Shown here one piece after another: positions 16,335 through 25,809 of a stretch of DNA of 64,000 bases; within the stretch, counting starts at the first letter, position 1, and each line of letters opens with the position of its first letter. The DNA comes from Candidatus Zixiibacteriota bacterium (GTDB taxonomy: Bacteria; Zixibacteria; MSB-5A5; GN15; JAAZOE01). The stretch is from NCBI GenBank assembly GCA_030668485.1, contig DAOUTW010000010.1, forward strand, positions 25,445-89,444, written 5' to 3'. A program made the position numbers and the translations under genes. Below the pieces are notes generated by a model. The model searched no databases. It saw nothing but the letters and a program-made list of their open reading frames with translations, and had not been told where the DNA came from.

Positions 16335-18758
16335 CTATTCCTCCTGAGACATCCCAGGCGGTATAATCTTCATCCGGTAAGTGGCCTCTTTTTCGACATC
16401 CTCGCGGTCGAGCAGAAACGGCCGGTATTCGACCTTGCGCCACAGTTCCACCTGATCGGCATAGTGGTCACTCATGAAATTCCCCGAAATCCCGGCAGGA
16501 ATAATGCGCAGAGAATTCTTCATATTGCCCAGATCGAATATGTGACGCTGGGAAGCGCCAGCCAGCATGGCATACGGTTCGGTCAGGCGATACAGACCGG
16601 GGTTGACACTATGCGACCCTCCGCCGACCGGGAACGGCCCGACATTCATTATTTTGCCCAATATCGGTATTTGGCGCCCGATAGGATGGAACAGCGTCAG
16701 AGTATGCAGTTTGCCCCATGTCCAGTCATCGATATTTTCTCCAAGCGTCAGGCCGAGATATTCGATGGCTCCGGCAAAGGCGGAAGAGAGAACCGCGTCA
16801 AGATTTTCAACCGGATCGGTGGCAGGATTATCAAACCATTCCGACTGCCCCTTTTCCAATAGACCATTGATGGCGTTGTGGACGATAAATGAATTGGACA
16901 GCCAGTTGTTATATAGCGAATCGCCCAATCTTTCTTGGAAAACGGCCTCGATGGTATTTTGGAGAGTGACATGAAAAATAGCCGGAGCGACTTTATCGGC
17001 GTCGGCGACATAATTCCAATCCTTGATTACCTGCAGGGCCTGCTTTTGAAGTACGGGCAATTCCTGCGAACTCAGAGCCGATACGATACGTGGAACCCAG
17101 TTTTCCGCCATGACCATATAAAGGTCGGCCTGCATCCGCTTGAAATCGTCAACTCCCAGTTTTTCTTTCTCATTGAGCATTCTGGTGATCCTGATAATCC
17201 GATCGGGGGGAGCGTAATAAGTTGAGATTGTATGGGGGGAATCATTACCGGTATGGCGATTATTGGCCGAGGCGATCCATCCCTGTTCGGGGTTTTTCAT
17301 ATGGGGTTGCTGATCGGTCGGAACATAGCCGGACCATTCATGTTGTCCGTCCCATCCGGGGAGCAGTTGCCCGGCATCGAAACCATCGCGGATCGGAATA
17401 CCGACGGCTGCCCAGAACCCGATATTCCCCTGGTCATCGGCATAAACCCAGTTTTGCCCCGGACATTTATACAGCGCGGCGGCCTGTTCCATATCATCGA
17501 TATTTTTGGCCCGGTTGGCCAGGTAAAGCGCCTGCGCCTCGCGGTTGAAATCGACCACTGTCCATCGCATAGCGATTGGACTCGCCGGCGGTTCCTCCAT
17601 CCTGATAATATCGTCGATGATAACGCCGTGTCGAGTCATCCTGATTTCAATCGGCACCGGTTCGCCATTGCGGACCGTTATAGTATCATGTCGGATGACA
17701 ATATCTTCCCATTGCCCCATATACTCGTATTGGGTGGAGTCATCCGGGTTGATTTTTTCGATATAATAGTCGGCATCGTCGGCCATGACATTGGTAAAAC
17801 CCCAGGCGACATGCTCGTTGGCTCCGGCGATGATCACCGGTACACCAGGAAGGACGACGCCGGAGACATTCATGTTCGGTGTGACCAGATGAGCTTCATA
17901 CCAGATCCCGGGAATAATCAATCCCAGGTGCATGTCGTTGGCCAGAAGCGGCATCCCGGTTTGAGATTTTTTTCCGGAAACGACCCAGTTATTGCTGGCG
18001 CCGCGAACCACCGCGCCGGTAAGTTCCCGCGCTTTCCGGATCGTGCTCAGCAGCTTGGTTTTTCCCCGCCCCAGAGCTTCGGGCGGGAGGATGGTCGGAT
18101 CGCCAGCCGAATAGTCGTCGAATATTTCGGCAGCCATCTCTATCCCAACCTTGTCGGCGATGGCGGAATGGGTAAGTTCGGCATTGAAGGAGAAATTGAG
18201 GGCCCATGCCATGTAATAAAGCGAGGCCAATTCATCGGCGGCCGTCCAGTACTCCGGTTGATTACCCAATAATGAAAACTCGAATGGCAGTTGCTCCTCA
18301 TGATTGGCGAGATAATGATTTATGCCCGAAGCATAAGCCTCCATCACCGACGTCACCTCGGGAGGTAAATCGGCAAACATATCCTCGAGAGATTTTCTGG
18401 CGGTGATAGTACGAAACATCCGGTCGATATCGACGAACTCCTCGCCCAGAGCCTCGGCCAACCGCCCCCGGATCGAACGGCGAATCAATTCCATCTGGAA
18501 AAGGCGGTCCTGGGCTGTGCAATAACCGAGAGCAAAGGCGGCGTCTTCATCGGTGGATGCGTATATATGGGGCATTCCGAAGGAATCGCGGATTATTTCT
18601 ATTTCGCCATCGACACCGGTGACAATGATTTCTCCGTTGTATTCAGGCAGAGTCGAGCGCAGGTAGACATACACTCCAACGGATATGGAGACAATCAGCA
18701 CCAGAACCAGGCCGGCGGCCCATTTGAAAATCTTCTTGCCTTTGCTTCCCGATTTCAT
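16335..18758 (-). CDS. Penicillin acylase (S45) family amide hydrolase
   Basis: The ATG at 18758 follows AAGGA by eight bases and starts a protein with one N-terminal membrane anchor (residues about 10-33). The rest is a typical S45 Ntn-hydrolase precursor of about 807 residues. The alpha-chain region has DSFGMPHIYA and GYCTAQDRLFQMEL. The nucleophile Ser is at about 255 in GASNNWVVSG, where autocleavage would free the beta chain. Then come LLANDMHLGL, AWGFTNVMADDADYY and the C-terminal GGGSHSVNPG. Family members cleave amide side chains of beta-lactams, acyl-homoserine lactones or peptides; the substrate here is unknown. Probably acts outside the inner membrane. It is 66 bases from the polyferredoxin gene and likely separately transcribed. 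Confidence 0.9.
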   Translation of the reverse strand: MKSGSKGKKIFKWAAGLVLVLIVSISVGVYVYLRSTLPEYNGEIIVTGVDGEIEIIRDSFGMPHIYASTDEDAAFALGYCTAQDRLFQMELIRRSIRGRLAEALGEEFVDIDRMFRTITARKSLEDMFADLPPEVTSVMEAYASGINHYLANHEEQLPFEFSLLGNQPEYWTAADELASLYYMAWALNFSFNAELTHSAIADKVGIEMAAEIFDDYSAGDPTILPPEALGRGKTKLLSTIRKARELTGAVVRGASNNWVVSGKKSQTGMPLLANDMHLGLIIPGIWYEAHLVTPNMNVSGVVLPGVPVIIAGANEHVAWGFTNVMADDADYYIEKINPDDSTQYEYMGQWEDIVIRHDTITVRNGEPVPIEIRMTRHGVIIDDIIRMEEPPASPIAMRWTVVDFNREAQALYLANRAKNIDDMEQAAALYKCPGQNWVYADDQGNIGFWAAVGIPIRDGFDAGQLLPGWDGQHEWSGYVPTDQQPHMKNPEQGWIASANNRHTGNDSPHTISTYYAPPDRIIRITRMLNEKEKLGVDDFKRMQADLYMVMAENWVPRIVSALSSQELPVLQKQALQVIKDWNYVADADKVAPAIFHVTLQNTIEAVFQERLGDSLYNNWLSNSFIVHNAINGLLEKGQSEWFDNPATDPVENLDAVLSSAFAGAIEYLGLTLGENIDDWTWGKLHTLTLFHPIGRQIPILGKIMNVGPFPVGGGSHSVNPGLYRLTEPYAMLAGASQRHIFDLGNMKNSLRIIPAGISGNFMSDHYADQVELWRKVEYRPFLLDREDVEKEATYRMKIIPPGMSQEE

Positions 18759-18979
18759 TGACAAATTCCTTATTACAAATGACAGCAGCAACAATCTGCC
18801 TTAATATCTTAAGGCCCAAGATTGTCAAATCAGGTTCAATTGGCAAGAAGTATAAGCCCCTAAATCAAGATTGCCGATATTTTCCGCTTTTATAAATCAG
18901 AACCATTGATATATTACTGTAGAGACTGATTACACCCATAACCGCCCCTCACAGGTTACCTTCGGACGGGAGAGTTATA

Positions 18980-21900
18980 ATGAAAAAAGTTCTACTGGCG
19001 TTTATCTGTATATCAATAATGACTGCTGCTGCTCATAGTGCGGATCTTTATCGGGTCTGGGTGGGTAGCGAAACGGATGCCGATCAACTCCGGGAAACCG
19101 GGGTCGAGGCGATTGCCAGGGTGAATGACGGATATCTGGTACTGACCGATCGGGTATCTTCTGAGGCGCTTGAAAATTCCGATTTGAAAATAGAGCTTGT
19201 TGCTTTGTCCCTGGAAAAGGACAACCTGGCTATTGATATGGATCATGACCGGAGCAAGAGCGCCCGCCTTCCCGTCCTGTTTGAAGAAAACCATCTGCGC
19301 TTGTTTCAGGTGACAACGGATTACTGGATGCGATCCGAGGTGGAGGATCAGTTGGCTCCGGTACTGGTAGAGAATTTGCCGATTACCTACACCAAAACGA
19401 TGATTTACAATCCTCGGGCAGCAACCGGAATCGCCGACCTCGATTCACTTATCGGCCTTATTAGTCAGGATTCCCTCGATTCATATAGCCACCGGCTGGA
19501 AGCCTTTTACCGGAGATGGGCCGGCACCGATTCGATGATGGCCGCCTCCGCTTGGATTAAGTCAAAATTTGAATCTTTCGGCTATGATTCGGTCGTTTTC
19601 GACTCGTTCACTTTTTACAATTCCACCCATGGAGTGCGGCAATGCCGTAATGTTGTCGTGACCAAGGTTGGCAGTCGTCATCCTGAATGGGAAATTGTTG
19701 TCGGGGGGCATATGGATGCCGGGCAAGTATCACCCGGCGCTGATGATAATGGCTCCGGAACTGTCGGGACACTTGAAATTGCCCGGGTCCTCGCCAATAT
19801 CGACACCGACGTAACCTTCCGGTTTATTACCTTCGATGGGGAAGAATGGGGGCTTTACGGGTCATGGCACTATGCTAACCGTGCTCTGGCTCGCGGCGAT
19901 AATATCATCTACATGCTCAACATGGATATGATCGCTCATTACACCAACGATGCTCAGGCCAACTTGTATTATGGTTCCGAAACGACTTTTTCGGAATTAT
20001 GGGCCGATTTGGCCGATTCTCTGGTTGGGATTACCGCCCAGTTCAATGGTTCTTCGGGCGGTTCCGATCATTACCCGTTCACCCAGAATGGGTTTCAGGC
20101 CACTTTTGTCCAAGAATACCATTTTTCAGATGTTTACCATACGGTACAAGACAGCACCGTTTATCTGAATTACGAATATATGACAAGGATGGTCAAGGCT
20201 TCGCTAGCGACCGCTTATACCGTTAACGTGCTGCCGCCCCCGGTGATCGTAACCTCCATCATCGATGGCGGCGACGGACAATCGCTGCAATTGAACTGGG
20301 TGCCGATGGATCCGGAACGGATCGACCATTACTGGATATATCATTGGCCGGACGGTACTTCGGATATCGACTCAACATATATTTCGGGAACCGAATCATC
20401 CGGTCTGGTAACCGGATTGACCGACGGACAACTTTATGGCTTCTATGTCCTGCCATTCAATGCCGATGGCGTGACCTCGGCTGAATACGATATCGTTTAT
20501 GGTACTCCGGCCTCGATCCCGGTGCCAATTACCGGGCTTTCGGCGATGCCGGTCAGGTATGGCATCGCACTCACCTGGGCTCCAAACTCCGAACTTGATA
20601 TTGATCATTATCGCATTTTCCGGGATGATAATCTGCTTCCCGATCTGGTTTATGATACGATCTTTGTCGATGACGACGCCGGGTTGGGCAAGAATATTCA
20701 CTCTTACCGGGTCTTTGCCGTCGATATCGACGGTAACCCGGGCGATGACCTTGCCGGGGGAACGGTGTCATCCAAGGCGGCCGGGCTGGACGATGGGCGG
20801 ATTCTGGCCATTAACAGGTCACATACCTCGACGGGTGATTTCCTGGTTGACGAGACCGTCACCGGTGAATATATGCGTCAGGCGCTGACCGGATTCGATT
20901 ATGATTACTATTCCGATACTGCGCATCAGGAGATGGATAAGATCAGCAGCCTGAGCCTGTATGATATGATCGATTATGAGTTGGTAATTATCGGTGGTGA
21001 ATCGGCGCGGCTGGACGATCTGGGTGATGCAGCCACCATGGGCGGACGGCTGGATACCCTGGCCTATTACCTGTCGATAGGCGGTAAGGTGATCGTATTC
21101 GGGCGCTGGGGTGAACTCGATTTCGAGGCGATCTATACTTATGATCCGGAATCGCAGAACTATGCCTATAATCAGTATTTCGGCATCGCTGCTCGCCATC
21201 TGGTCCTAACATCATCGTCAGGCGCCGAACTTCAGTCCGACCTCATTGGAGGTAATGCACAGATTCCCGGATATCCCGATCTGACCTGGGATTCGGCGGC
21301 GACGGTCAACCATTCGATACCGTCATATACCGATGTTTCCGGGATACCTTGCATCAGCTATCCGACCCTAGATCAGCCGGGGATCGAAATCCTGTATACC
21401 TATAATTCATCCGATGACGGCGGTTCAACCGAGGGGCAGCCGATGGCCTGGCGCAATCCGGGTCCCGATTATCAATATGTTTATTTCGAAATGCCACTGT
21501 CATTTATGGAGCGCGATGCGGCTATAATGGTCCTGGGTCGAGCGGTACTCGATTTCGGGTTTTCCTCGGGCAAGACGGTTTGCGCGGATACGGCCGATGT
21601 CTGGGCGACACCTGATGATACGGTCCATATCTACCTGGGCAACCTGACGGGGGGCTATTCGACGCTGGATGTAGATCCGAGTTCGATTCTGGTCAACGGT
21701 ACGGTGGTTCCCGTCCTTACGGCAGGGGTGTGGACTCATCCCGAATTTGAGGGCGAGGTCATGAAGATTTCCGTCTTGTCGACCGATCTGGCCGAAACAT
21801 ATGGTGAGATCATTGGTTATGATCACGCCGAGAACTATACTGTATCATGGAATTTCTATCTTGAGGAAGAACAGCAGTCACTTATTGGAGATGTGACCGT

Positions 21901-22114
21901 CAACGGTTACTTGTGTGGCGATGCCAACACCGATGGCGCCGTGAATGTCGGCGATGCCGTATGGATCATCCAATGGGTGTTTGGCAGCGGTCCCGATCCT
22001 TATCCATATCTGGCAGCCGACGCAAACGGCGATGGTCAACCGAATGTGGGAGATGCCGTTTACCTCATAAATTATATTTTTTCCGGCGGCCCGGCTCCAG
22101 ATTGTCCTCAATAG
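18980..22114 (+). CDS. Secreted M28 metallopeptidase with FN3, shared C-terminal module and dockerin
   Basis: A signal peptide (MKKVLLAFICISIMTAAAHSA) is followed by a prodomain of about 150 residues. The M28 aminopeptidase domain shows all five zinc ligands: VVGGHMDAG, GADDNGSG, FDGEEWGLYGS, NMDMIAH and a late VYHTVQD His. Two fibronectin-III-like domains follow (about residues 415-600). A module of about 300 residues then begins RILAINRS, with an IDYELVIIGGE strand and SIGGKVIVFGRWG. The end is a two-repeat dockerin (GDANTDGAVNVGDAV, DANGDGQPNVGDAV). The same module occurs in the next two genes. Peptide substrates are unknown. A terminator closes the gene. Confidence 0.9.
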   Translation: MKKVLLAFICISIMTAAAHSADLYRVWVGSETDADQLRETGVEAIARVNDGYLVLTDRVSSEALENSDLKIELVALSLEKDNLAIDMDHDRSKSARLPVLFEENHLRLFQVTTDYWMRSEVEDQLAPVLVENLPITYTKTMIYNPRAATGIADLDSLIGLISQDSLDSYSHRLEAFYRRWAGTDSMMAASAWIKSKFESFGYDSVVFDSFTFYNSTHGVRQCRNVVVTKVGSRHPEWEIVVGGHMDAGQVSPGADDNGSGTVGTLEIARVLANIDTDVTFRFITFDGEEWGLYGSWHYANRALARGDNIIYMLNMDMIAHYTNDAQANLYYGSETTFSELWADLADSLVGITAQFNGSSGGSDHYPFTQNGFQATFVQEYHFSDVYHTVQDSTVYLNYEYMTRMVKASLATAYTVNVLPPPVIVTSIIDGGDGQSLQLNWVPMDPERIDHYWIYHWPDGTSDIDSTYISGTESSGLVTGLTDGQLYGFYVLPFNADGVTSAEYDIVYGTPASIPVPITGLSAMPVRYGIALTWAPNSELDIDHYRIFRDDNLLPDLVYDTIFVDDDAGLGKNIHSYRVFAVDIDGNPGDDLAGGTVSSKAAGLDDGRILAINRSHTSTGDFLVDETVTGEYMRQALTGFDYDYYSDTAHQEMDKISSLSLYDMIDYELVIIGGESARLDDLGDAATMGGRLDTLAYYLSIGGKVIVFGRWGELDFEAIYTYDPESQNYAYNQYFGIAARHLVLTSSSGAELQSDLIGGNAQIPGYPDLTWDSAATVNHSIPSYTDVSGIPCISYPTLDQPGIEILYTYNSSDDGGSTEGQPMAWRNPGPDYQYVYFEMPLSFMERDAAIMVLGRAVLDFGFSSGKTVCADTADVWATPDDTVHIYLGNLTGGYSTLDVDPSSILVNGTVVPVLTAGVWTHPEFEGEVMKISVLSTDLAETYGEIIGYDHAENYTVSWNFYLEEEQQSLIGDVTVNGYLCGDANTDGAVNVGDAVWIIQWVFGSGPDPYPYLAADANGDGQPNVGDAVYLINYIFSGGPAPDCPQ

Positions 22115-22139
22115 AAAACAATTACAGAGATATCTGAAG

Positions 22140-22166
22140 GAGCCGGCTGTTGCCGGCTCTTTTTTT
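22140..22166 (+). terminator. Rho-independent terminator
   Basis: GAGCCGGC-TGTT-GCCGGCTC followed by seven T, 25 bases past the M28 stop. Confidence 0.95.
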
Positions 22167-22226
22167 GGCTATTTGCTTTGCACAATGGAATGCGATCGTC
22201 GTCATTAAATAAAAAGTGTTGAATAC

Positions 22227-22254
22227 TTGACTAACGTGGATAATATTGTATATT
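22227..22254 (+). promoter_or_regulatory. Promoter of the C1 peptidase gene
   Basis: TTGACT (22227-22232), 16 bases, TATATT (22249-22254). Transcription would start about 85 bases before the ATG at 22348. Confidence 0.55.
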
Positions 22255-22347
22255 AAATTGACCATACACCAGAGTTGCTCGACAACCTGTCGAGCCTTCT
22301 CGCCTGGGAATTGATTATTTAAGATGGCATAAAATCCGGGAGGTAAT

Positions 22348-25300
22348 ATGAGACATTATGGGGAAATTATACTGTATTTGGTGGCGGTTCTGTGCATCAC
22401 GGCAGTTCTGGTTTCAGCTCAGGCAAAACTGCCCAGCAGTTTCGATTTGAGAGACTATGACGGTCATAATTATGTGACCTCAATAAAAAGCCAGTCGGGT
22501 GGCACCTGTTGGACTCATGGTACTATGGCTTCCATCGAAAGCAATCTGCTGATGACCGGCAATTGGCTCGCCGCCGGTGAGAGCGGGGAGCCGAACCTGG
22601 CCGAATATCATCTCGACTGGTGGAATGGGTTCAACGAGTTCAACAACGACGACATCGATCCTCCGTATGGCAGCGGCCTGATTGTCCATCAGGGAGGTGA
22701 TTACAGGGTCTCATCAGCTTACATCACACGGGGAGAGGGGGCGGTGCGGGATATCGATGGACAGTCATACGGCTCACCGCCCGACCGGCACGGTATGGAT
22801 TACCATTATTATCATGTACGCGATATAGAATGGTATGTCGCCGAACCGGATTTGAGCAAAATCGATACCATCAAAAACGCTATTATGACTCATGGCGGCA
22901 TAGCGGTGGCATTTCTTTCCGACGGTCAGTTTTTCAACTGGACCTATGTATCTCATTATCAGCCGATGGACAGTCCCTATCCGCCGAATCATGCGGTGAC
23001 GGTTATCGGTTGGAACGATTACCAGACAACCCAGGCCCCGCAGCCCGGCGCTTGGCTGGTCAAAAACAGTTGGGGTTCAAGCTGGGGAATTGGGGGTTAT
23101 TTCTGGATTTCCTATTATGACAAGCATTGTTGCCAGGAACCGGAAATGGGCGCGGTATCGTTTCAGAATGCCGAGATGATGCCATACGGTTATTTCTATA
23201 ATTACACCTATGCCCACGATTACCACGGTTGGCGAGATACCAAAGAGGACTGCAGCGAGGCCTTTAATGCCTTTACGGCACGAAACGATCAGACGCTCCA
23301 TGCTCTCAGTTTTTTCACCGGCACCGATAATGTGTCATATACCGCCAAAATATATGGTACCTTCGAAGGCGGCCAATTGCAGGACGAGCTTTATTCCTCA
23401 ACCGGCAGCTATATCCACAGTGGTTTCCATACCATTGATCTGGAGACGTCCCTCGACCTGAAGACGGGCGATAATTTTTATGTCTACCTGGATTTTTCTA
23501 ATGGCGGACATCCCTATGACCGGACGTCGGAGGTCCCGGTATTACTGGGGGCGTCGTATCGCACAACAGTCGAATCCCGGGCCTATCCAGGTGAGAGTTA
23601 TTATCGTGACGGCTCCGACTGGCTCGATCTTTATAATTGGAACTCGACGGCCAATTTCTGTATCAAGGCGATGGTCTATGAGGTGGCGCCGTTTCCGGTG
23701 CGCATAAATTCCATGTGGGATGTCGGCGACGGGCAATCGCTTATGGCCTGCTGGAAGGCCGATGATTTAACCGGAGTCGATCATTTTCAGGTATATTTTG
23801 AACCCGCCGCCGGAGGCGATCTCGATTCGGTCATGGCATCGGTATCGGATACTTCAGCTATAATTGGCGGCTTGACCGAGGGAGTTGAATATCGAGCATA
23901 TGTCCTGGCTTTTGACAGCGAAGGCCGGCGGTCTCTGGCTTATGAGGAAGGCTACAATACCCCGTATTCAATTCCGGCCAGCCCCACTTATTTATGGGTT
24001 TTACCCAGATATATGTCGATTGAACTGACCTGGGAGGCCGATAACAAGGAACTCGATTTTTCACATTATACCCTCATTCGCGACGATGAAATCCTATCTG
24101 ACATCATCACTGATTTACACCATATTGACAATGACTTCTCGCTCGGTACCGATTTTCACGATTATATAGTGGTTGCGGTCGATAGCGATGGCAATATGTC
24201 AGACACGACCGGAGTGGAACCGGTTTCGATGCGGGTGGCGACTTTGACTCCGGGGAGGATTCTGGCAGTCAATCGTTCCAATCGATCCAATCCTTATCTT
24301 GTCAATGAGGTGGTCACCGGCGAGTTCATGCGCGATGCCCTCAATGGGTATGATTATGATTATCTGTCCGACACCGCCGCTTCGGGCGGTGACGATACTC
24401 TTTCGGTGAACCTGGTTGATATGATCGATTATGAGGTGATAATTATCGGCGGCGAAGCGGCCCGCACCGATGATTTTGCCAATGATCCCGCTTTTGGCGG
24501 CATACTCGATTCAATCGGATACTATCTGTCAATCGGGGGAAAGGTGATCATCTTTGGACGCTGGGGCAATATCACCACCGGCTCAGATATCGCCGACACC
24601 ATCATCTTTGGCAGTAGCGGTTTCGATCATGGTTACAAAACCTACTTCCATATGAATCAACGGGTGCAATGCCTGTCCAGCTTCGATGATATAACAATGT
24701 ATTCCGACCTGATCGGAGCTCACAGCCAGGCCGCCGGTTATCCTGATATGGTCTGGGATTCAATGGCTTCGGTGAATCATGCCGTACCGTGGACACAGGT
24801 TACCGGCGTCCCTTGCCCCAGTTTCGGGATTCTGACCGGAGGGGAGAGTGAAATTTTGTACACCTATGATTCCGGGGACGACCTTGCTTTGACCGAGGGG
24901 CAGGTGGTCGCATGGCGCCACAGCGGCCCCGGCAGCGAATATGTTTTCTTCGAAATGCCATTGTCGTTTATGGAGCGGAATTCGGCCAAGACGGCCCTTC
25001 AGACTGCTCTTATGGGAATGTTATCCTCCGGTTCGGCTGCTGCCTGTGTAATTGATCCGGATACGATCAGCTTGCCGGATGGTGTGCCGTTTACCACGAC
25101 GATCTGCCTTGGTGATTTCATCGAAGGATATGCCGCAGGAGATGTTGACCAAAGCAGCCTCATGATAAACGGCACTGTAGTGCCGCTGGCGGCTACGGTC
25201 CTGCCGTCGCACCCGGAATTTACCGGTGAAGCTCTCGAAATAAGCCTCTCGACCGGGGAACTGCTGGAAACTTACGGCATGATAATCGACACCGTCGGCA

Positions 25301-25587
25301 AAGTGTTTACGGTACAATGGAATTACATCGGTGAGACGACAAAACATACGGTCTATGGCCAGATTATACTTATCGGTCAGCCATATTTGCCGGGCGATGC
25401 CAATGGAGATTTAAGCATAGATATCGGTGATGCGATATTCGTCGTCAATTATGTCTTCAAAGGCGGCCCCCCACCAGATCCGCTTGAGGCCGGGGACGCC
25501 AATTGCGATGCTTTTGTCGATGTCGGTGATGCCGTATATCTGATCAATTACATTTTCCGTGGCGGTCCGCCGCCAGGTTGCGAGTAA
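22348..25587 (+). CDS. Secreted papain-like (C1) peptidase with FN3, shared C-terminal module and dockerin
   Basis: GGGAGG precedes the ATG by seven bases. After a signal peptide ending VSAQA the mature enzyme begins [10 protein letters not shown] almost at once, so there is hardly any propeptide. Catalytic residues are visible: oxyanion Gln and Cys in [12 protein letters not shown] (about 47-55), His in [13 protein letters not shown] (about 214) and Asn in [10 protein letters not shown] (about 239). A lectin-like beta domain typical of bacterial C1 proteins follows (about 290-450), then two FN3-like domains, then the RILAVNRS module (about 635-1010), nearly identical in protein sequence to that of the following M28 gene, and a two-repeat dockerin. 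Confidence 0.9.
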   Translation: MRHYGEIILYLVAVLCITAVLVSAQAKLPSSFDLRDYDGHNYVTSIKSQSGGTCWTHGTMASIESNLLMTGNWLAAGESGEPNLAEYHLDWWNGFNEFNNDDIDPPYGSGLIVHQGGDYRVSSAYITRGEGAVRDIDGQSYGSPPDRHGMDYHYYHVRDIEWYVAEPDLSKIDTIKNAIMTHGGIAVAFLSDGQFFNWTYVSHYQPMDSPYPPNHAVTVIGWNDYQTTQAPQPGAWLVKNSWGSSWGIGGYFWISYYDKHCCQEPEMGAVSFQNAEMMPYGYFYNYTYAHDYHGWRDTKEDCSEAFNAFTARNDQTLHALSFFTGTDNVSYTAKIYGTFEGGQLQDELYSSTGSYIHSGFHTIDLETSLDLKTGDNFYVYLDFSNGGHPYDRTSEVPVLLGASYRTTVESRAYPGESYYRDGSDWLDLYNWNSTANFCIKAMVYEVAPFPVRINSMWDVGDGQSLMACWKADDLTGVDHFQVYFEPAAGGDLDSVMASVSDTSAIIGGLTEGVEYRAYVLAFDSEGRRSLAYEEGYNTPYSIPASPTYLWVLPRYMSIELTWEADNKELDFSHYTLIRDDEILSDIITDLHHIDNDFSLGTDFHDYIVVAVDSDGNMSDTTGVEPVSMRVATLTPGRILAVNRSNRSNPYLVNEVVTGEFMRDALNGYDYDYLSDTAASGGDDTLSVNLVDMIDYEVIIIGGEAARTDDFANDPAFGGILDSIGYYLSIGGKVIIFGRWGNITTGSDIADTIIFGSSGFDHGYKTYFHMNQRVQCLSSFDDITMYSDLIGAHSQAAGYPDMVWDSMASVNHAVPWTQVTGVPCPSFGILTGGESEILYTYDSGDDLALTEGQVVAWRHSGPGSEYVFFEMPLSFMERNSAKTALQTALMGMLSSGSAAACVIDPDTISLPDGVPFTTTICLGDFIEGYAAGDVDQSSLMINGTVVPLAATVLPSHPEFTGEALEISLSTGELLETYGMIIDTVGKVFTVQWNYIGETTKHTVYGQIILIGQPYLPGDANGDLSIDIGDAIFVVNYVFKGGPPPDPLEAGDANCDAFVDVGDAVYLINYIFRGGPPPGCE

Positions 25588-25608
25588 ATCTCACCGTCTT
25601 ATTAGTAA

Positions 25609-25643
25609 TAAAGGGCCGGTTTTGGCAAGCTGGTCCTTTTTTT
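25609..25643 (+). terminator. Rho-independent terminator
   Basis: AAGGGCCGG and CTGGTCCTT pair (with G-T pairs) around TTTTGGCAAG and are followed by T residues, just after the C1 peptidase stop. Confidence 0.75.
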
Positions 25644-25734
25644 GTTGATAAAACTGCATTTCTGTCGATTCTCTGGAAAACAAGACGTGTCAATACTATA
25701 GCCAAAACCGGACTACAAATATCGGATTATATGC

Positions 25735-25762
25735 TTTACAGAAGAGACCTTTTATGTATATT
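25735..25762 (+). promoter_or_regulatory. Promoter of the second M28 gene
   Basis: TTTACA (25735-25740), 16 bases, TATATT (25757-25762). The start codon is 47 bases further on. Confidence 0.55.
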
Positions 25763-25809
25763 ATGTGTGTTGTTACACCGCCGGACATACATGTCACAAG
25801 GAGACCAAA

